Below, in pieces: positions 25,861 to 34,976 of a stretch of 64,000 nt of DNA. Under the pieces are notes generated by a model, which searched no databases, was not told where the DNA came from, and worked only from the letters and a program-made list of their open reading frames with translations. Positions within the stretch are counted from its first letter, which is position 1. Every line of letters starts with the position of its first letter. The stretch is taken from positions 3,909,336 through 3,973,335 of the forward strand of contig JAQFVV010000014.1 in assembly GCA_028023455.1 (NCBI GenBank), written 5' to 3'. The stretch is from Epiperipatus broadwayi. Taxonomy: Eukaryota; Onychophora; Udeonychophora; Euonychophora; Peripatidae. Both the position numbers and the translations under genes were made by a program.

Positions 25861-26170
25861 GATAAATGGGTACTCTATGATGATAGGAATTCAAAACCCA
25901 TGCTCCATTATTTCCTACACATGCCACCCTGATTGCGAATGTGTTTTCATAAGAACCTCTCTATATATTTTATTGCTCAATAATGAAGATTGGCCATCTG
26001 CCAATGCTAATAATAATATAGCTGGCACAGGATTCAACTCAGATGGTGCTGATCTTTTGTAATTAGATTTCTTGATCATGCCTATTGGTAATGCTGTGTG
26101 GGATAGATAAACCATATTTACCATATAACTATTGATAATAAGGGAAGCTAGAATTATGCTTTCGTCCATA
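25861..26170 (-). other. Moderately GC-richer open segment, unrecognised
   Basis: An 84-codon minus-strand frame (25,915-26,169) overlaps a 61-codon plus-strand frame. The base composition differs from the flanks, but I recognise no domain on either strand. It could be an exon-free element fragment. No function is assigned. Confidence 0.2.
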
Positions 26171-26389
26171 ACTCCTGCTGGGAATACTAAAAGTAAATAT
26201 GATAATAAAAAATATGCTTAGCTTTCCCTATGTATGTGAAAACACACATACATTTATTATATATATATTTCTGGCCTCTAGCTTAATTTAACCAGGTATT
26301 GTGTTTACTCTTAACAATTGGCATATTAATTTTGATAGTGACATATTTCTTGATCAAATATTATCATTATCAACATTAAAAATTTGTTT

Positions 26390-26860
26390 TAGGCTTAAAC
26401 ACAGTATAATACTGATATTTACTATGTATTGTAATTATTGTTTCTGGTTAATTTGTAATACCCATACAGTATCATACTGATTCATAATTGTTGTCATGAA
26501 TGCCAATATGATGACTTCATTGTAATGCACACACACATCTAACACTAATGTTTAAATATTATTGAAATTATTATTTCTTGTCCATAACTTCTGTTGTCAT
26601 TATTGATAGTATGACTTCATTGTAATGCTCACACACATCTAATATTGATGTTTATTATTGTAATTGTTATTTTTAGTTTCATTGTTGACAGGTGCCTTCT
26701 TTGTAAAAAATCATACATTTATCCTAGTGATATCTAAATACTGTGCCACTATCAATAACTGAGAGTTAAATATTGTAATTATTATTTTTTGGGTTACATG
26801 TACACCCATACATGAATCATAATAAGATCCAAACATTGTTATTATTATTTCTATCTTCTA
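26390..26860. repeat. Degenerate ~100-bp direct repeats
   Basis: GACTTCATTGTAATGC followed by CACACACATCTAA occurs near 26,512 and again near 26,612. Surrounding words (TATTGTAATTATT, CCCATAC) recur at similar spacing to about 26,860, suggesting about four diverged units. Confidence 0.6.
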
Positions 26861-27309
26861 ATGAATTGTGTTAATAAATCATATATATCTATACAGTTGA
26901 CATGTCATTCCTGGTTCCTCATACCCACCCAACTATGTCCACACTTAATTAAGTCATATATGTATATATCCAAAACCTATGAAATATTTGAAATAATATT
27001 ATGAGCTGTATCAAAGTATTTGGCGAGTATCTTAGATTAAGTTAATAATTCTAGTGCATGATAGGCTAAGTTTGAATTGATAGAGTCCTTGTTTACCCTG
27101 ACCACTGAGACTGAAAAAAATGATGACCATTAGTAGCATCAGGAGGGTTGGTCAGATAGTGGAGGTTTTGAAGCACTGGCAAATAGGTTAAAGCTTAGTA
27201 CTGTTCTGTGACTACCATATCCTGAACATGCTGGGTTTGAAGTACTTTTGCTATGTCTCTGAATCTTGTTGGCTGATCACACGATTCTGACCATTACAAT
27301 ACATACCAA

Positions 27310-27790
27310 AAATAGCAGACAATTTAAGAAAAATCTGTAATCAGTATAATACCAGAACAGCTTTTCAGAGCCATACCACATTATGAGGAATTCTAACATC
27401 TACAAAGCCTAAACTTGAAAAGATAAAGAGAAAAAACTGCATCAGTGAAATACCATGTGAATGTGAAAGAATATTTATTGGGGAGACTAGTCATCTCATT
27501 AAAAAGCATTTGCAAAAATACAAACTGATGATTAGAAGAGGAAAGCAGAATGTATCTAAGGTAGCAGACCATGTATGTATCATTGAACATATATTGAATT
27601 GGAAAATACAAAAATATTGGATGGAGAAAAAAAGGTACAAAGAAGAAAATTTGAAGAATCTGCTCGCATGACAATGGCAAACAATAACATAAGTCAACAT
27701 AATGAGACTATATATAATGTATGGAAACTCATAACAAACTTTGCTCTTAGGGAAAAGTGAAGAAATCAGGAGAAACCTCATAGATAAATA
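27310..27790 (+). pseudogene. Penelope-like element, GIY-YIG endonuclease remnant
   Basis: The plus-strand frame beginning near 27,449 reads PCECERIFIGETSHLIKKHL, followed by KLMIRRGKQNVSKVADH. This matches in pattern the C-terminal GIY-YIG nuclease of Penelope-like elements, where a PC.C...YIG.T core is followed by R..EH and a ...SAVA.H block. The YIG Tyr is replaced by Phe and the frame is short and broken. In intact elements this nuclease nicks target DNA for reverse transcription. No reverse transcriptase was found directly upstream, so the copy is 5'-truncated. Confidence 0.6.
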
Positions 27791-27817
27791 TATGAAATTT
27801 CTACTGGCTGTTGCTTT

Positions 27818-28040
27818 GGCAGGATGGCACAGTTGGTTAGAGTATCACCTTAAAATTCAATACTCAAGAATCTAGAGGTTCAGGTTCGATTACCATGCTA
27901 ATACTATCACTGGTCCAGGCCAATAACACCTGAAGAAGGAGGGAGAATAAAATCTCTTAAAATATCACACATATTCTAACCTGTGTGCTATTACTAACAG
28001 TTGAATATATTTGGAATATTTAAATAAAGTTAAATTTTTC
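27818..28040 (+). mobile_element. tRNA-derived SINE, copy 1
   Basis: The head is tRNA-like, with an A box in TGGCACAGTTGGTTAGAGTA and a B box in GGTTCGATTACC at 27,883-27,894, which together form an internal pol III promoter. A non-tRNA body follows, ending near TTTAAATAAAGTTAAAT. The same head and tail words occur near 28,933 (head) and 60,685-60,880 (whole), which supports a dispersed SINE family rather than one tRNA pseudogene. Confidence 0.7.
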
Positions 28041-28139
28041 TAAAGGCATCCAGTAGTCATATTGGATGATGGGAATAGTCCAATATATAAATACAATTAA
28101 AACAATAAGATCAGGAATTTAGATAAATCTTATAACATC

Positions 28140-28640
28140 ATTATCATCATCATTGTCAATCATTATAAGTACATTTCAGGATGAAAGTCTTTCAAGTTCA
28201 ATCCATCTTCTCCAACCTTTACTCCATATGCCCTTGCACACTTTTTTGTTTCACCAATCCATCTTACATGTGGTCTCTTTCTAGGTCTTTTACAATCTCT
28301 TGGAATCCAATTTAAGATTTCAATTGTTCATCTATTATCATCTCTTCCAGCAATATTTCCAGCCCAATTCCACTTTAGTCTTTTAATTCTTTCAATGATG
28401 TCAATAAAACCCATTTGTTCTTTCACCCATATATTGCACATTCAATCTTTTCTTATTACTTTTAACATGCATTGCTCCATGCTTCTTTGAGTGATATGAA
28501 GTCCTTGTAATGCTGCTTTAGGTCTTCATGGTGTACCCTAGCCATGACTGGATTATGTAATAACAGCTATATATTGTATCATTTAATTTTAGCCTGATAC
28601 GATCTGGGGTAAGACTTTTCGGTGATAGTTTTTGGCTTTT
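28140..28640 (-). pseudogene. RTE-like LINE C-terminal fragment
   Basis: Minus-strand frames read the last part of the RTE-like protein: LKWNWAG near 28,380-28,360, RDDNRWTIEILNW near 28,347-28,309, then basic KRPRKRPHVRWIG near 28,290-28,250. This is the same family as the copies at 18,720 and 52,900, in opposite orientation and truncated at its 5' side. Confidence 0.7.
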
Positions 28641-28678
28641 CAACATGAGTCAATTTACTGATGACTAACCTTTCGGTT

Positions 28679-28679
<1 letters not shown>

Positions 28680-28715
<36 letters not shown>
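28680..28715. repeat. (AT)n microsatellite
   Basis: Uninterrupted AT dinucleotide run. Confidence 0.95.
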
Positions 28716-28719
<4 letters not shown>

Positions 28720-28932
28720 TTGGATAAATATTTCATTTATATCAGTAGCCCATGAAAATCTTCAATTTAATATATATATATAATTGTAGCCCACAAACTT
28801 ACAACTTTTTATAAACTACATATATTTTTATATATATAAATGAAAACACCAAATTATTCTCTATTAGACATTCTGAATCATATAACAATTATATAAATAT
28901 ATTAATATTTTTGGAGTTTTATGTAAAAAACT

Positions 28933-28995
28933 TTGCAGCCTAGTGGGTTAGATAATCTAAATTTAACCCTAATATTCAAGAATTTTAATGAAAGC
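28933..28995 (+). mobile_element. SINE head fragment, copy 2
   Basis: GCAGCCTAGTGGGTTAGATA, followed by AATATTCAAGAATTTT, aligns by eye with the head of the SINE at 27,818. The copy ends before the B box. Confidence 0.5.
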
Positions 28996-29009
28996 TAATT
29001 AAAACATCA

Positions 29010-29347
29010 AAATTTATTACTACCAAAAGCATTCCATCAAAGCTTAGATAAAATCAAGATATGGTTGATAAAAAGGTAATGAGAAGATGCTTAATCTAAC
29101 AAGTAATTCCTTATGCAGTTCCTTTTTGGAGTAATATTAAGATATTTTATGGAGGTTTTTTTTTATATTAAGTATGTTGTAAAGACATTTTTATTTTAGA
29201 GAGTATTTTACAACACATCTTATTAAAGTTTATAATGTAATTGTAGACCAAGGCTATGGGTTCAGATTATTAATGGATATGAGTTATAATAAATAAAATT
29301 AAACATAAAAGTAAGCTTTGATGGAATGCTTTTGGTGGAAATAATTT
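29010..29347. repeat. Inverted repeat, ~36-bp arms
   Basis: The arm at 29,010-29,045 contains CCAAAAGCATTCCATCAAAG. It is the near-perfect reverse complement of 29,312-29,347, which belongs to the RTE-like fragment that follows. An inner palindrome (ATGTTGTAAA and TTTACAACACAT) lies near 29,173-29,218. Confidence 0.85.
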
Positions 29348-29562
29348 AATATTAAAATGAAAATGCAAGAATTCAAAAAAAAAACTTTTTAATGGATGTG
29401 TTTTGCCAGTTCTTATCTATTGATGGGAGACTCTGACAAGAAAATCAAGACTTCATACCAATGCAACAATGTATGAAAAGATTGGTAAATGAGCTAAAAA
29501 AAATTATGTGGATGAGAGTATATGTATCTTTGATAACATTAAAAGAATTTAAAAAATGAAGC

Positions 29563-29672
29563 TGGGATAAAAATATTACTAGAAAAATCATAAATTGTAT
29601 TTCAAGAGAATGTAAGAAGATGGGATAAAAATATTACTAGAAAAAATCATAAATTGTATTTCAAGAGAATGT
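29563..29672. repeat. 58-bp tandem duplication
   Basis: TGGGATAAAAATATTACTAG begins both copies (29,563 and 29,621). They differ by one A in a homopolymer and near the ends. Confidence 0.92.
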
Positions 29673-29700
29673 AAAATCTAAAAACAGACCAGATGTGTGA

Positions 29701-29784
29701 AGGATGGATGAAATATGGATCATGATATATAGAAAACATACCAGGATGGATGAAATATGGATCATGATATATAGAAAACATACC
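29701..29784. repeat. 42-bp tandem duplication
   Basis: The unit starting AGGATGGATGAAATATGGAT is repeated identically at 29,743. Confidence 0.95.
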
Positions 29785-29889
29785 AACAGAAAAACTATAA
29801 TTTGAAGAGATTTTCATTCTATAATGAACCAATAATGTCTTACAATAATGATGATGGTGAAAAAAATTTAAAAAGTAAAAAAACAGCAT

Positions 29890-30775
29890 AAATCTATCAT
29901 CGGAGATGAATATTTCCAGGTATATTTATTAAGATAATATTCTATTACTTTTTTACCTCTGTCTGATTTTTAGTACAGAATGAGTGTATATTTATATATT
30001 TAAGAATTTATTCATACTTATTTGAATGATAGTACATTTATTTAAAATTATATACTTCTAAAATTTCGATCGTAATTGCAGGTCATTTTTCTTTTTTCAA
30101 TTAAGTTCTTAAGATTACACTATAATTGAGCCCCGACAGTGATCAATAACATACATATTATACAATCTCCAAATATTCAAGGAATAGTTCTGAGGTTGTG
30201 ATTTCTGCTTTGACATTTCTATGCTTTTTCTTTATTTATGAATAAATCAAAATCAAAAGAATGCTGGTCAGAATTCTTCATATGACCAACAAAATCAATA
30301 ATCCATTCTTTTCTCCTTTTTCTTTCACTTGTATTTAATCTAATTTCAAAATTTGTTCATGAACAGAAAAAAAAGATTTCCAATGTTAAATTTTGAATTT
30401 CATTTGACGATTTCTACATCTATTATCTGAATTTTAAATAATTACAATCAAAAATTGAAGAAAATAAGATAACAAAAGTCAAAGCAAACATATGAAAACA
30501 GATTTAAAAAAATAGAACTAAATGTGAAAAAAATTCAAATATACATTAAAATAAATATTTAAATCTTGCTCACTGTTTTCTAAGTCTAGCTAAAATATTT
30601 TTGTAGTTCTATCTACTACAATACATTATGTAAATATATATATAAGTGAAGCTTTATAAATTGCAAATACATGTATATTTCCTTCAAATCCATTTTTATC
30701 ATTTTTTTGTTGCTAAAATGAATATAATCATAAACAGCAGCTATTCGCAAATAAGCATGGTCCTTCCAATTCCAA
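29890..30775. other. AT-rich, unassigned
   Basis: No gene or element recognised. Confidence 0.45.
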
Positions 30776-30819
30776 AATAATAACAACAACACTAACACCA
30801 ATAACAACAACAACAACAA

Positions 30820-30874
<55 letters not shown>

Positions 30875-30878
30875 GCTG

Positions 30879-30959
<81 letters not shown>

Positions 30960-30960
30960 G
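30776..30960. repeat. (AAC)n-(ACT)n microsatellite, left of LINE A
   Basis: An AAC-rich run passes at 30,821 into ACT repeats, interrupted once by TGCTGCT, and ends at CTAG (30,957-30,960). It lies at the 3' side of the minus-strand LINE. The same repeat, in the same phase and orientation, resumes at 37,045. Confidence 0.95.
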
Positions 30961-31215
30961 TTTTAAAAAGTTTTTTATTATGTCTATATTGTTATTACAA
31001 ATTAAAATTGTTACATAATTTCTATATTCTGATTACATGTTAAAAAATTTTACATAATAATTTTATTTTTATTTTTTATATATATATAAAAAAGTAAACA
31101 AATATTACATGAATCATAAAGAGAAGAAAAAAAATGGGGCATGTAAATTAATGAGTAAGCTATTCATTGATGGTTGTAATAGTTTTTTTAGTCCATTGCT
31201 GATTTTGTTTAAGAG

Positions 31216-32961
31216 TTATGATTGTGGAGATAATTTTATGAGGCTCCAGGTGGCATTGACTATATCCACCAGGGCCAAAGAATGATCTCTCATTTTAATT
31301 TTTAGGATTTTATTTTCAAAAAGAGATTTATATTTTCGTGATGTTGGATTAAAAACAAAGTGACATCTTAAGAACCAGAGAGTAAAAATGATAAAGATGG
31401 ACAGCCTTATATTGGGAAATATTCCTTTTTGAATATTTTCTATTAAGATGTCACATATTGGTTTAGAATTATAAATGAGTGTGGATATCAGTTGTCTATA
31501 TATATGTAAGGCATTGCAGTGATATAAAAAATGTTGCATTGTTTCATCCTCCCTACCACATAAGGGACAGATAGGTTGAATGTTAGTATATTTCCTCTTA
31601 TTGAAAAGAAATTCACTTGTTGGTAATGCATCCATGTTAATTTTGATGAGGAAGTCTAAGTATTTAGGTTCTAAATACCAAAATTTAAATTTTTGTATTA
31701 AAGATTTGTTTGTTAGTTTAAGTGTACTATCTGGTGTTTGAAGCAGATCTAGGTTAGTCATGTTTTGATATGCATCCCAGTACTTTATTTTTGCTGTAAA
31801 CATATTATCTGGTAATTTGTATTGACATATGTGTTGAATTAGGTTATTAATGAACTTATTGTTAATAGGTGGAGGTGTGTCAGTAGGAGATATTGGAATG
31901 AAAACCTGAAAATTCTGAAAGTTAGTGCAGATTTTAAATAGTGTATTATAGGATTTTTGATAATAAAAGGTATTTATTGAATGCAAAGATAAGCCATTAA
32001 ATTTTGAATGCTTTTGGAGTTTATTAATGCTAATATAAATTGTCTTCTGGTTCCAGATCAATTTAGTACATAGAGAATTGATTTTCTTAATGAATGAGGT
32101 TGTGAATTTAATGGTGGGTGAATAGAAATTAATTTTTGGATAGATTAGCATGTTAATTAGAGATATCTTGCTGTGTATTGAAAGATAAGCTTTAGTTAGA
32201 GAATTAATAATTTTTTGTATAGAAATGATTAATTGATTTTGTATATTTATTCTCATTATATTTACTGATTGATGGAAGGGTATTCCCAGAAAGTTATGAG
32301 GTCGGGTTTCAACTTTTGTTTTAATTGGAGTGCCAGTAAGTATGGACCATGTGGCCATTTTTTCGGGATTGAATTTTAGAGTATAATCTTTTGTGTATTT
32401 TTTTAATATGTTATGTAGTTTTGGTAACAATTTCTGTGAGGGAAGAAAAACAGTTATGTCATCCATGAATGAAATATGGTTAATTGTACGGTTTAAAAAA
32501 ATTGTGTGTATTCCTGGTAGTTCAGTTTCAATTTGAAGTAAGAGGGGATTAATGTAGGTGATGAAGAGGAGGGCACTAAGGGGTGAACCTTGGGGAATTG
32601 AATTATGTGGAGTGAATTCTGATGACATTTTTCCATTTAAGGTGATGTGTATGTTTCTATTTATAAAGAGATTAGCTAAAATATACATAATTGGAATCAG
32701 GATTCCATGACTACCAAGCACTTCTAAGAGTTTTTCAATAGGCACAGAATCAAAGGCAGCTTCAATATCTAATTGTACTGCAATAGGTGCAGCTTTTCTA
32801 TGGTGGTGAATGTCATCAGTTAGTGCCCTAAATAAGACATGAGCCTCGGGGATGGATGAGCCTTTTTTGGCAAACTGAAATTTAGATAGAGTAGGTAATA
32901 TAAGAGGCTGGATTTTATCTTTAATAATGGATTCTATTATTTTAATGATTAGTGGGGACAT
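31216..32961 (-). CDS. LINE A ORF2, reverse transcriptase part
   Basis: This 581-codon frame holds the reverse transcriptase that copies element RNA at the nicked target. Visible motifs are QLDIEAAFDSV (catalytic Asp, residues 63-73), IPQGSPLSALLF (122-133) and the catalytic FMDD (165-168, Met where most LINEs have Ala). An L1-like connection region follows (LIWN, then GLSLHSIN). A C-terminal Cys-His cluster, CPLCGREDETMQHFLYHC, lies at about 460-478. The listed start is only the first Met in this frame. Reading really continues upstream into the endonuclease frame, from which it is separated by one base of length in the homopolymer at 33,004-33,011. The motifs around the break (LKK on one side, LRPISMSPLI on the other) are contiguous in related proteins. 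Confidence 0.9.
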   Translation of the reverse strand: MSPLIIKIIESIIKDKIQPLILPTLSKFQFAKKGSSIPEAHVLFRALTDDIHHHRKAAPIAVQLDIEAAFDSVPIEKLLEVLGSHGILIPIMYILANLFINRNIHITLNGKMSSEFTPHNSIPQGSPLSALLFITYINPLLLQIETELPGIHTIFLNRTINHISFMDDITVFLPSQKLLPKLHNILKKYTKDYTLKFNPEKMATWSILTGTPIKTKVETRPHNFLGIPFHQSVNIMRINIQNQLIISIQKIINSLTKAYLSIHSKISLINMLIYPKINFYSPTIKFTTSFIKKINSLCTKLIWNQKTIYISINKLQKHSKFNGLSLHSINTFYYQKSYNTLFKICTNFQNFQVFIPISPTDTPPPINNKFINNLIQHICQYKLPDNMFTAKIKYWDAYQNMTNLDLLQTPDSTLKLTNKSLIQKFKFWYLEPKYLDFLIKINMDALPTSEFLFNKRKYTNIQPICPLCGREDETMQHFLYHCNALHIYRQLISTLIYNSKPICDILIENIQKGIFPNIRLSIFIIFTLWFLRCHFVFNPTSRKYKSLFENKILKIKMRDHSLALVDIVNATWSLIKLSPQS

Positions 32962-32977
32962 AGATATAGGTCTAAGA

Positions 32978-34471
32978 TTATTGAGAGGGGAGGGTAGTAA
33001 AGGTTTTTTTTAGAAAGGGCACTAGTGAGACAGGATAGAGTAGTTCTATACTATGAATTTGATTTGACAAGTAATGTAGCATATTGTAAATTATGGGAAT
33101 AGTAAAGTGGCTAAGGTGTTCAAGCAAAAATTTCGGAATGGCATGTGTTCCTGGATGCGAGTTGTTTGGAATAGTTTTTAATTTATTTGTAATGTCTTCT
33201 TTAGATATATTAAGGATAGTTTGTGACATACCAAAATAAAGTGGAGCGAGAATTGGCATAGGTAGCTTTTGAAATTTAGTTTTAAAATATTGTTTAATTG
33301 GTGGAAGCATATTTATTCTGGTAATCATTTTATCATTTATTAATATGGATGAGGGTGTGATTATATTAGAGTTATAGCCTAATGCCCATTTGATATATGC
33401 CCTTGACCAGTCATGGGTGTTTTTTAAAAAGATTTTGGCTTTTTTAATAGAAAGATAATTAGCTAGTGTGAGTTGTGTCTGTTTGAACTCTTGCTTTAGT
33501 AACATTATGGTATTAACTGAATTTGAGCTGGTAGGTGTGCTTTTTAGCTTCATATGCAGTATATCTAATTTTTTGCTAAGTGCAGTAGGAGAAGGATTTC
33601 TTGCAGTATAATGTTTGATGTTAGAAGCTAAAATATTAATGAAGGAAAACCAAGCTTCTGTTGGTTGGAGTGAAAGTATGTCAATTTTTTTAAAATAAAT
33701 GTATGCATTAGATATTATGGCTTCAGGAGCATTTGTTTTTAATAATAAACGGGTGGTATTGTTCAGTAAAAGTGTTGAGTGTATCTGCATATCTAAATTT
33801 AATACGACATTAAGGGCATGATGGTCAGAAAAAGCTACTGGGTTTAGGGAGGGTGTAATTATAAAGTGCAATTCAGGAGAGTAAAAGAGTAGATCTATTA
33901 ATGATGAATGATTTTTAGTGAAAAATGATATTGTATTTGATGAAAAGAAACCTTCTGAGCTCATTAGCCTTTTGTTAATTTTATGAAGATATTTCATCGT
34001 AAAGTCTTGGTATGACATATTAAAGTCACCCAAGAGAATTATGGGGTGTGGATTTGTTGCTAGTGTTAAATTAATTATGTTAATAAGCTGGTGTATGAGT
34101 ATTGGTTGATTATATAAGTATAATGCTATAATATTTATTGTGCATGCTGCATTATGAAGAGTGATGATAATCATGTGTTGATCAATATATAAGATGTTGA
34201 AAGATTGGAATGGAGAATTCCTATTGATGAGTACTCCTATTCCTGCAGCTGAATAGTTTGATGTGGAAAATCTGGTATATCCAAACTTGGCAAGATGCTG
34301 CTCAGGTTTAAAAGGAGAACTTACTGAGCATTTGGTTTCTGTAAAAAAAAGAATATGTGGTGTGAATTGCCGAATCCAGCTGGTAATGGCAAACATTCTA
34401 TGGGGTGAGTTTATCCCTCTGACATTAACTTCAGTAATTGATACTAGCATGAGTAATTCTAGATTGTACAA
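32978..34471 (-). CDS. LINE A ORF2, endonuclease part
   Basis: This 497-codon frame starts with an apurinic-like endonuclease, which nicks the target. It shows NVRGIN (16-21), the catalytic Glu in TETK (44-47), LLGDFNMSYQDF (146-157) and SDHHALNVVL (215-224). The linker before the RT follows (WSRAYIKWALGY). Its end at 32,978 is an artefact of a frame change: an 8-base T run (plus strand, 33,004-33,011) shifts the frame just before the RT fingers. This may be a real inactivating indel, a sequencing or assembly error in a homopolymer, or less likely a programmed frameshift. The start overlaps the middle frame by 41 bases. A second Met at residue 8 is an alternative start. Confidence 0.88.
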   Translation of the reverse strand: MYNLELLMLVSITEVNVRGINSPHRMFAITSWIRQFTPHILFFTETKCSVSSPFKPEQHLAKFGYTRFSTSNYSAAGIGVLINRNSPFQSFNILYIDQHMIIITLHNAACTINIIALYLYNQPILIHQLINIINLTLATNPHPIILLGDFNMSYQDFTMKYLHKINKRLMSSEGFFSSNTISFFTKNHSSLIDLLFYSPELHFIITPSLNPVAFSDHHALNVVLNLDMQIHSTLLLNNTTRLLLKTNAPEAIISNAYIYFKKIDILSLQPTEAWFSFINILASNIKHYTARNPSPTALSKKLDILHMKLKSTPTSSNSVNTIMLLKQEFKQTQLTLANYLSIKKAKIFLKNTHDWSRAYIKWALGYNSNIITPSSILINDKMITRINMLPPIKQYFKTKFQKLPMPILAPLYFGMSQTILNISKEDITNKLKTIPNNSHPGTHAIPKFLLEHLSHFTIPIIYNMLHYLSNQIHSIELLYPVSLVPFLKKTFTTLPSQ

Positions 34472-34967
34472 TGATTATGGTAATTTGTTGTATATGCATA
34501 ATGTTTGTAGTTGTTAATGATCTTGGTAGTGGAAAGTAAGATTTTATGGAGTAAGTATAGTCATATGAAGACTGGAACAGTCTATCCAATGTAACAGTGG
34601 GATAGGATGTTAAAGGAAGGTAATAATTTTGTATAGTATATAATGAGAATAGATATAGCATGTTTAATAATAAAAGGAAAAATGTATTAGTGAGTTTATA
34701 ATTTATAGATATATGTGTTTGTTTATTATAAAGTTTATGTTTATTTAGTTTACGGGTATAAGATGTAATTATGTGTGGTTGTTTGTCATGTAGTGTGTGT
34801 ATAATATTATTAATGTGATATATGTATTTTAGCTGGGTAAGTGTAATCAGCAATGAACCCCTACCAAACATAAAAATTAACAAAAAAATCATTACAACAG
34901 AGTATTTAACACAAATTGGATAAAATAAAAATAAAATAAAAACGGTTGGATATAGTTCTTCATTCAT
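34431..34967 (-). CDS. LINE A middle ORF, 178 codons, hydrophobic, unknown
   Basis: This frame lies exactly between ORF1 and ORF2. Its ATG is 9 bases after the ORF1 stop, and its end overlaps the ORF2 start by 41 bases. It encodes a short polar start, a long hydrophobic stretch (residues 8-44, with FILFLFYPICV and VVMIFLLIFMF), a basic/polar middle, a second hydrophobic stretch (95-112, FFLLLLNMLYLFSLY) and a polar tail. I recognise no family. At this base composition a 178-codon frame is unlikely by chance. The two older relatives next door have only about 20-40 bases between the ORF1 stop and ORF2, so this module is an addition in LINE A or a loss in them. Function is unknown; membrane association is inferred only from hydrophobicity. 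Confidence 0.55.
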   Translation of the reverse strand: MNEELYPTVFILFLFYPICVKYSVVMIFLLIFMFGRGSLLITLTQLKYIYHINNIIHTLHDKQPHIITSYTRKLNKHKLYNKQTHISINYKLTNTFFLLLLNMLYLFSLYTIQNYYLPLTSYPTVTLDRLFQSSYDYTYSIKSYFPLPRSLTTTNIMHIQQITIIIVQSRITHASINY

Positions 34968-34976
34968 GATATATCA

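Larger units (their letters stand above)
29290..29860 (+). pseudogene. RTE-like LINE C-terminal fragment with internal duplications
   Basis: Degraded plus-strand frames match the thumb and C-terminal part of the RTE-like protein (the GGAAATAATTTAATATTAAA block near 29,337, then a CVLPVL.Y-like block near 29,400). Two tandem duplications interrupt it: 58 bp at 29,563-29,672 and 42 bp at 29,701-29,784. The coding sense is destroyed. Confidence 0.6.

Noticed and set aside
29647-29889. 80-codon minus-strand frame with a repeated HPGMFSIYHD motif
   Set aside because: The repeat comes from the 42-bp tandem duplication inside a dead LINE fragment.
30616-30822. Minus-strand frame with a leucine/valine run at its start
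   Set aside because: The run is translated AAC microsatellite.
34263-34517. Plus-strand frames opposite LINE A ORF2 and ORF1
   Set aside because: They are antisense shadows of well-supported minus-strand genes.
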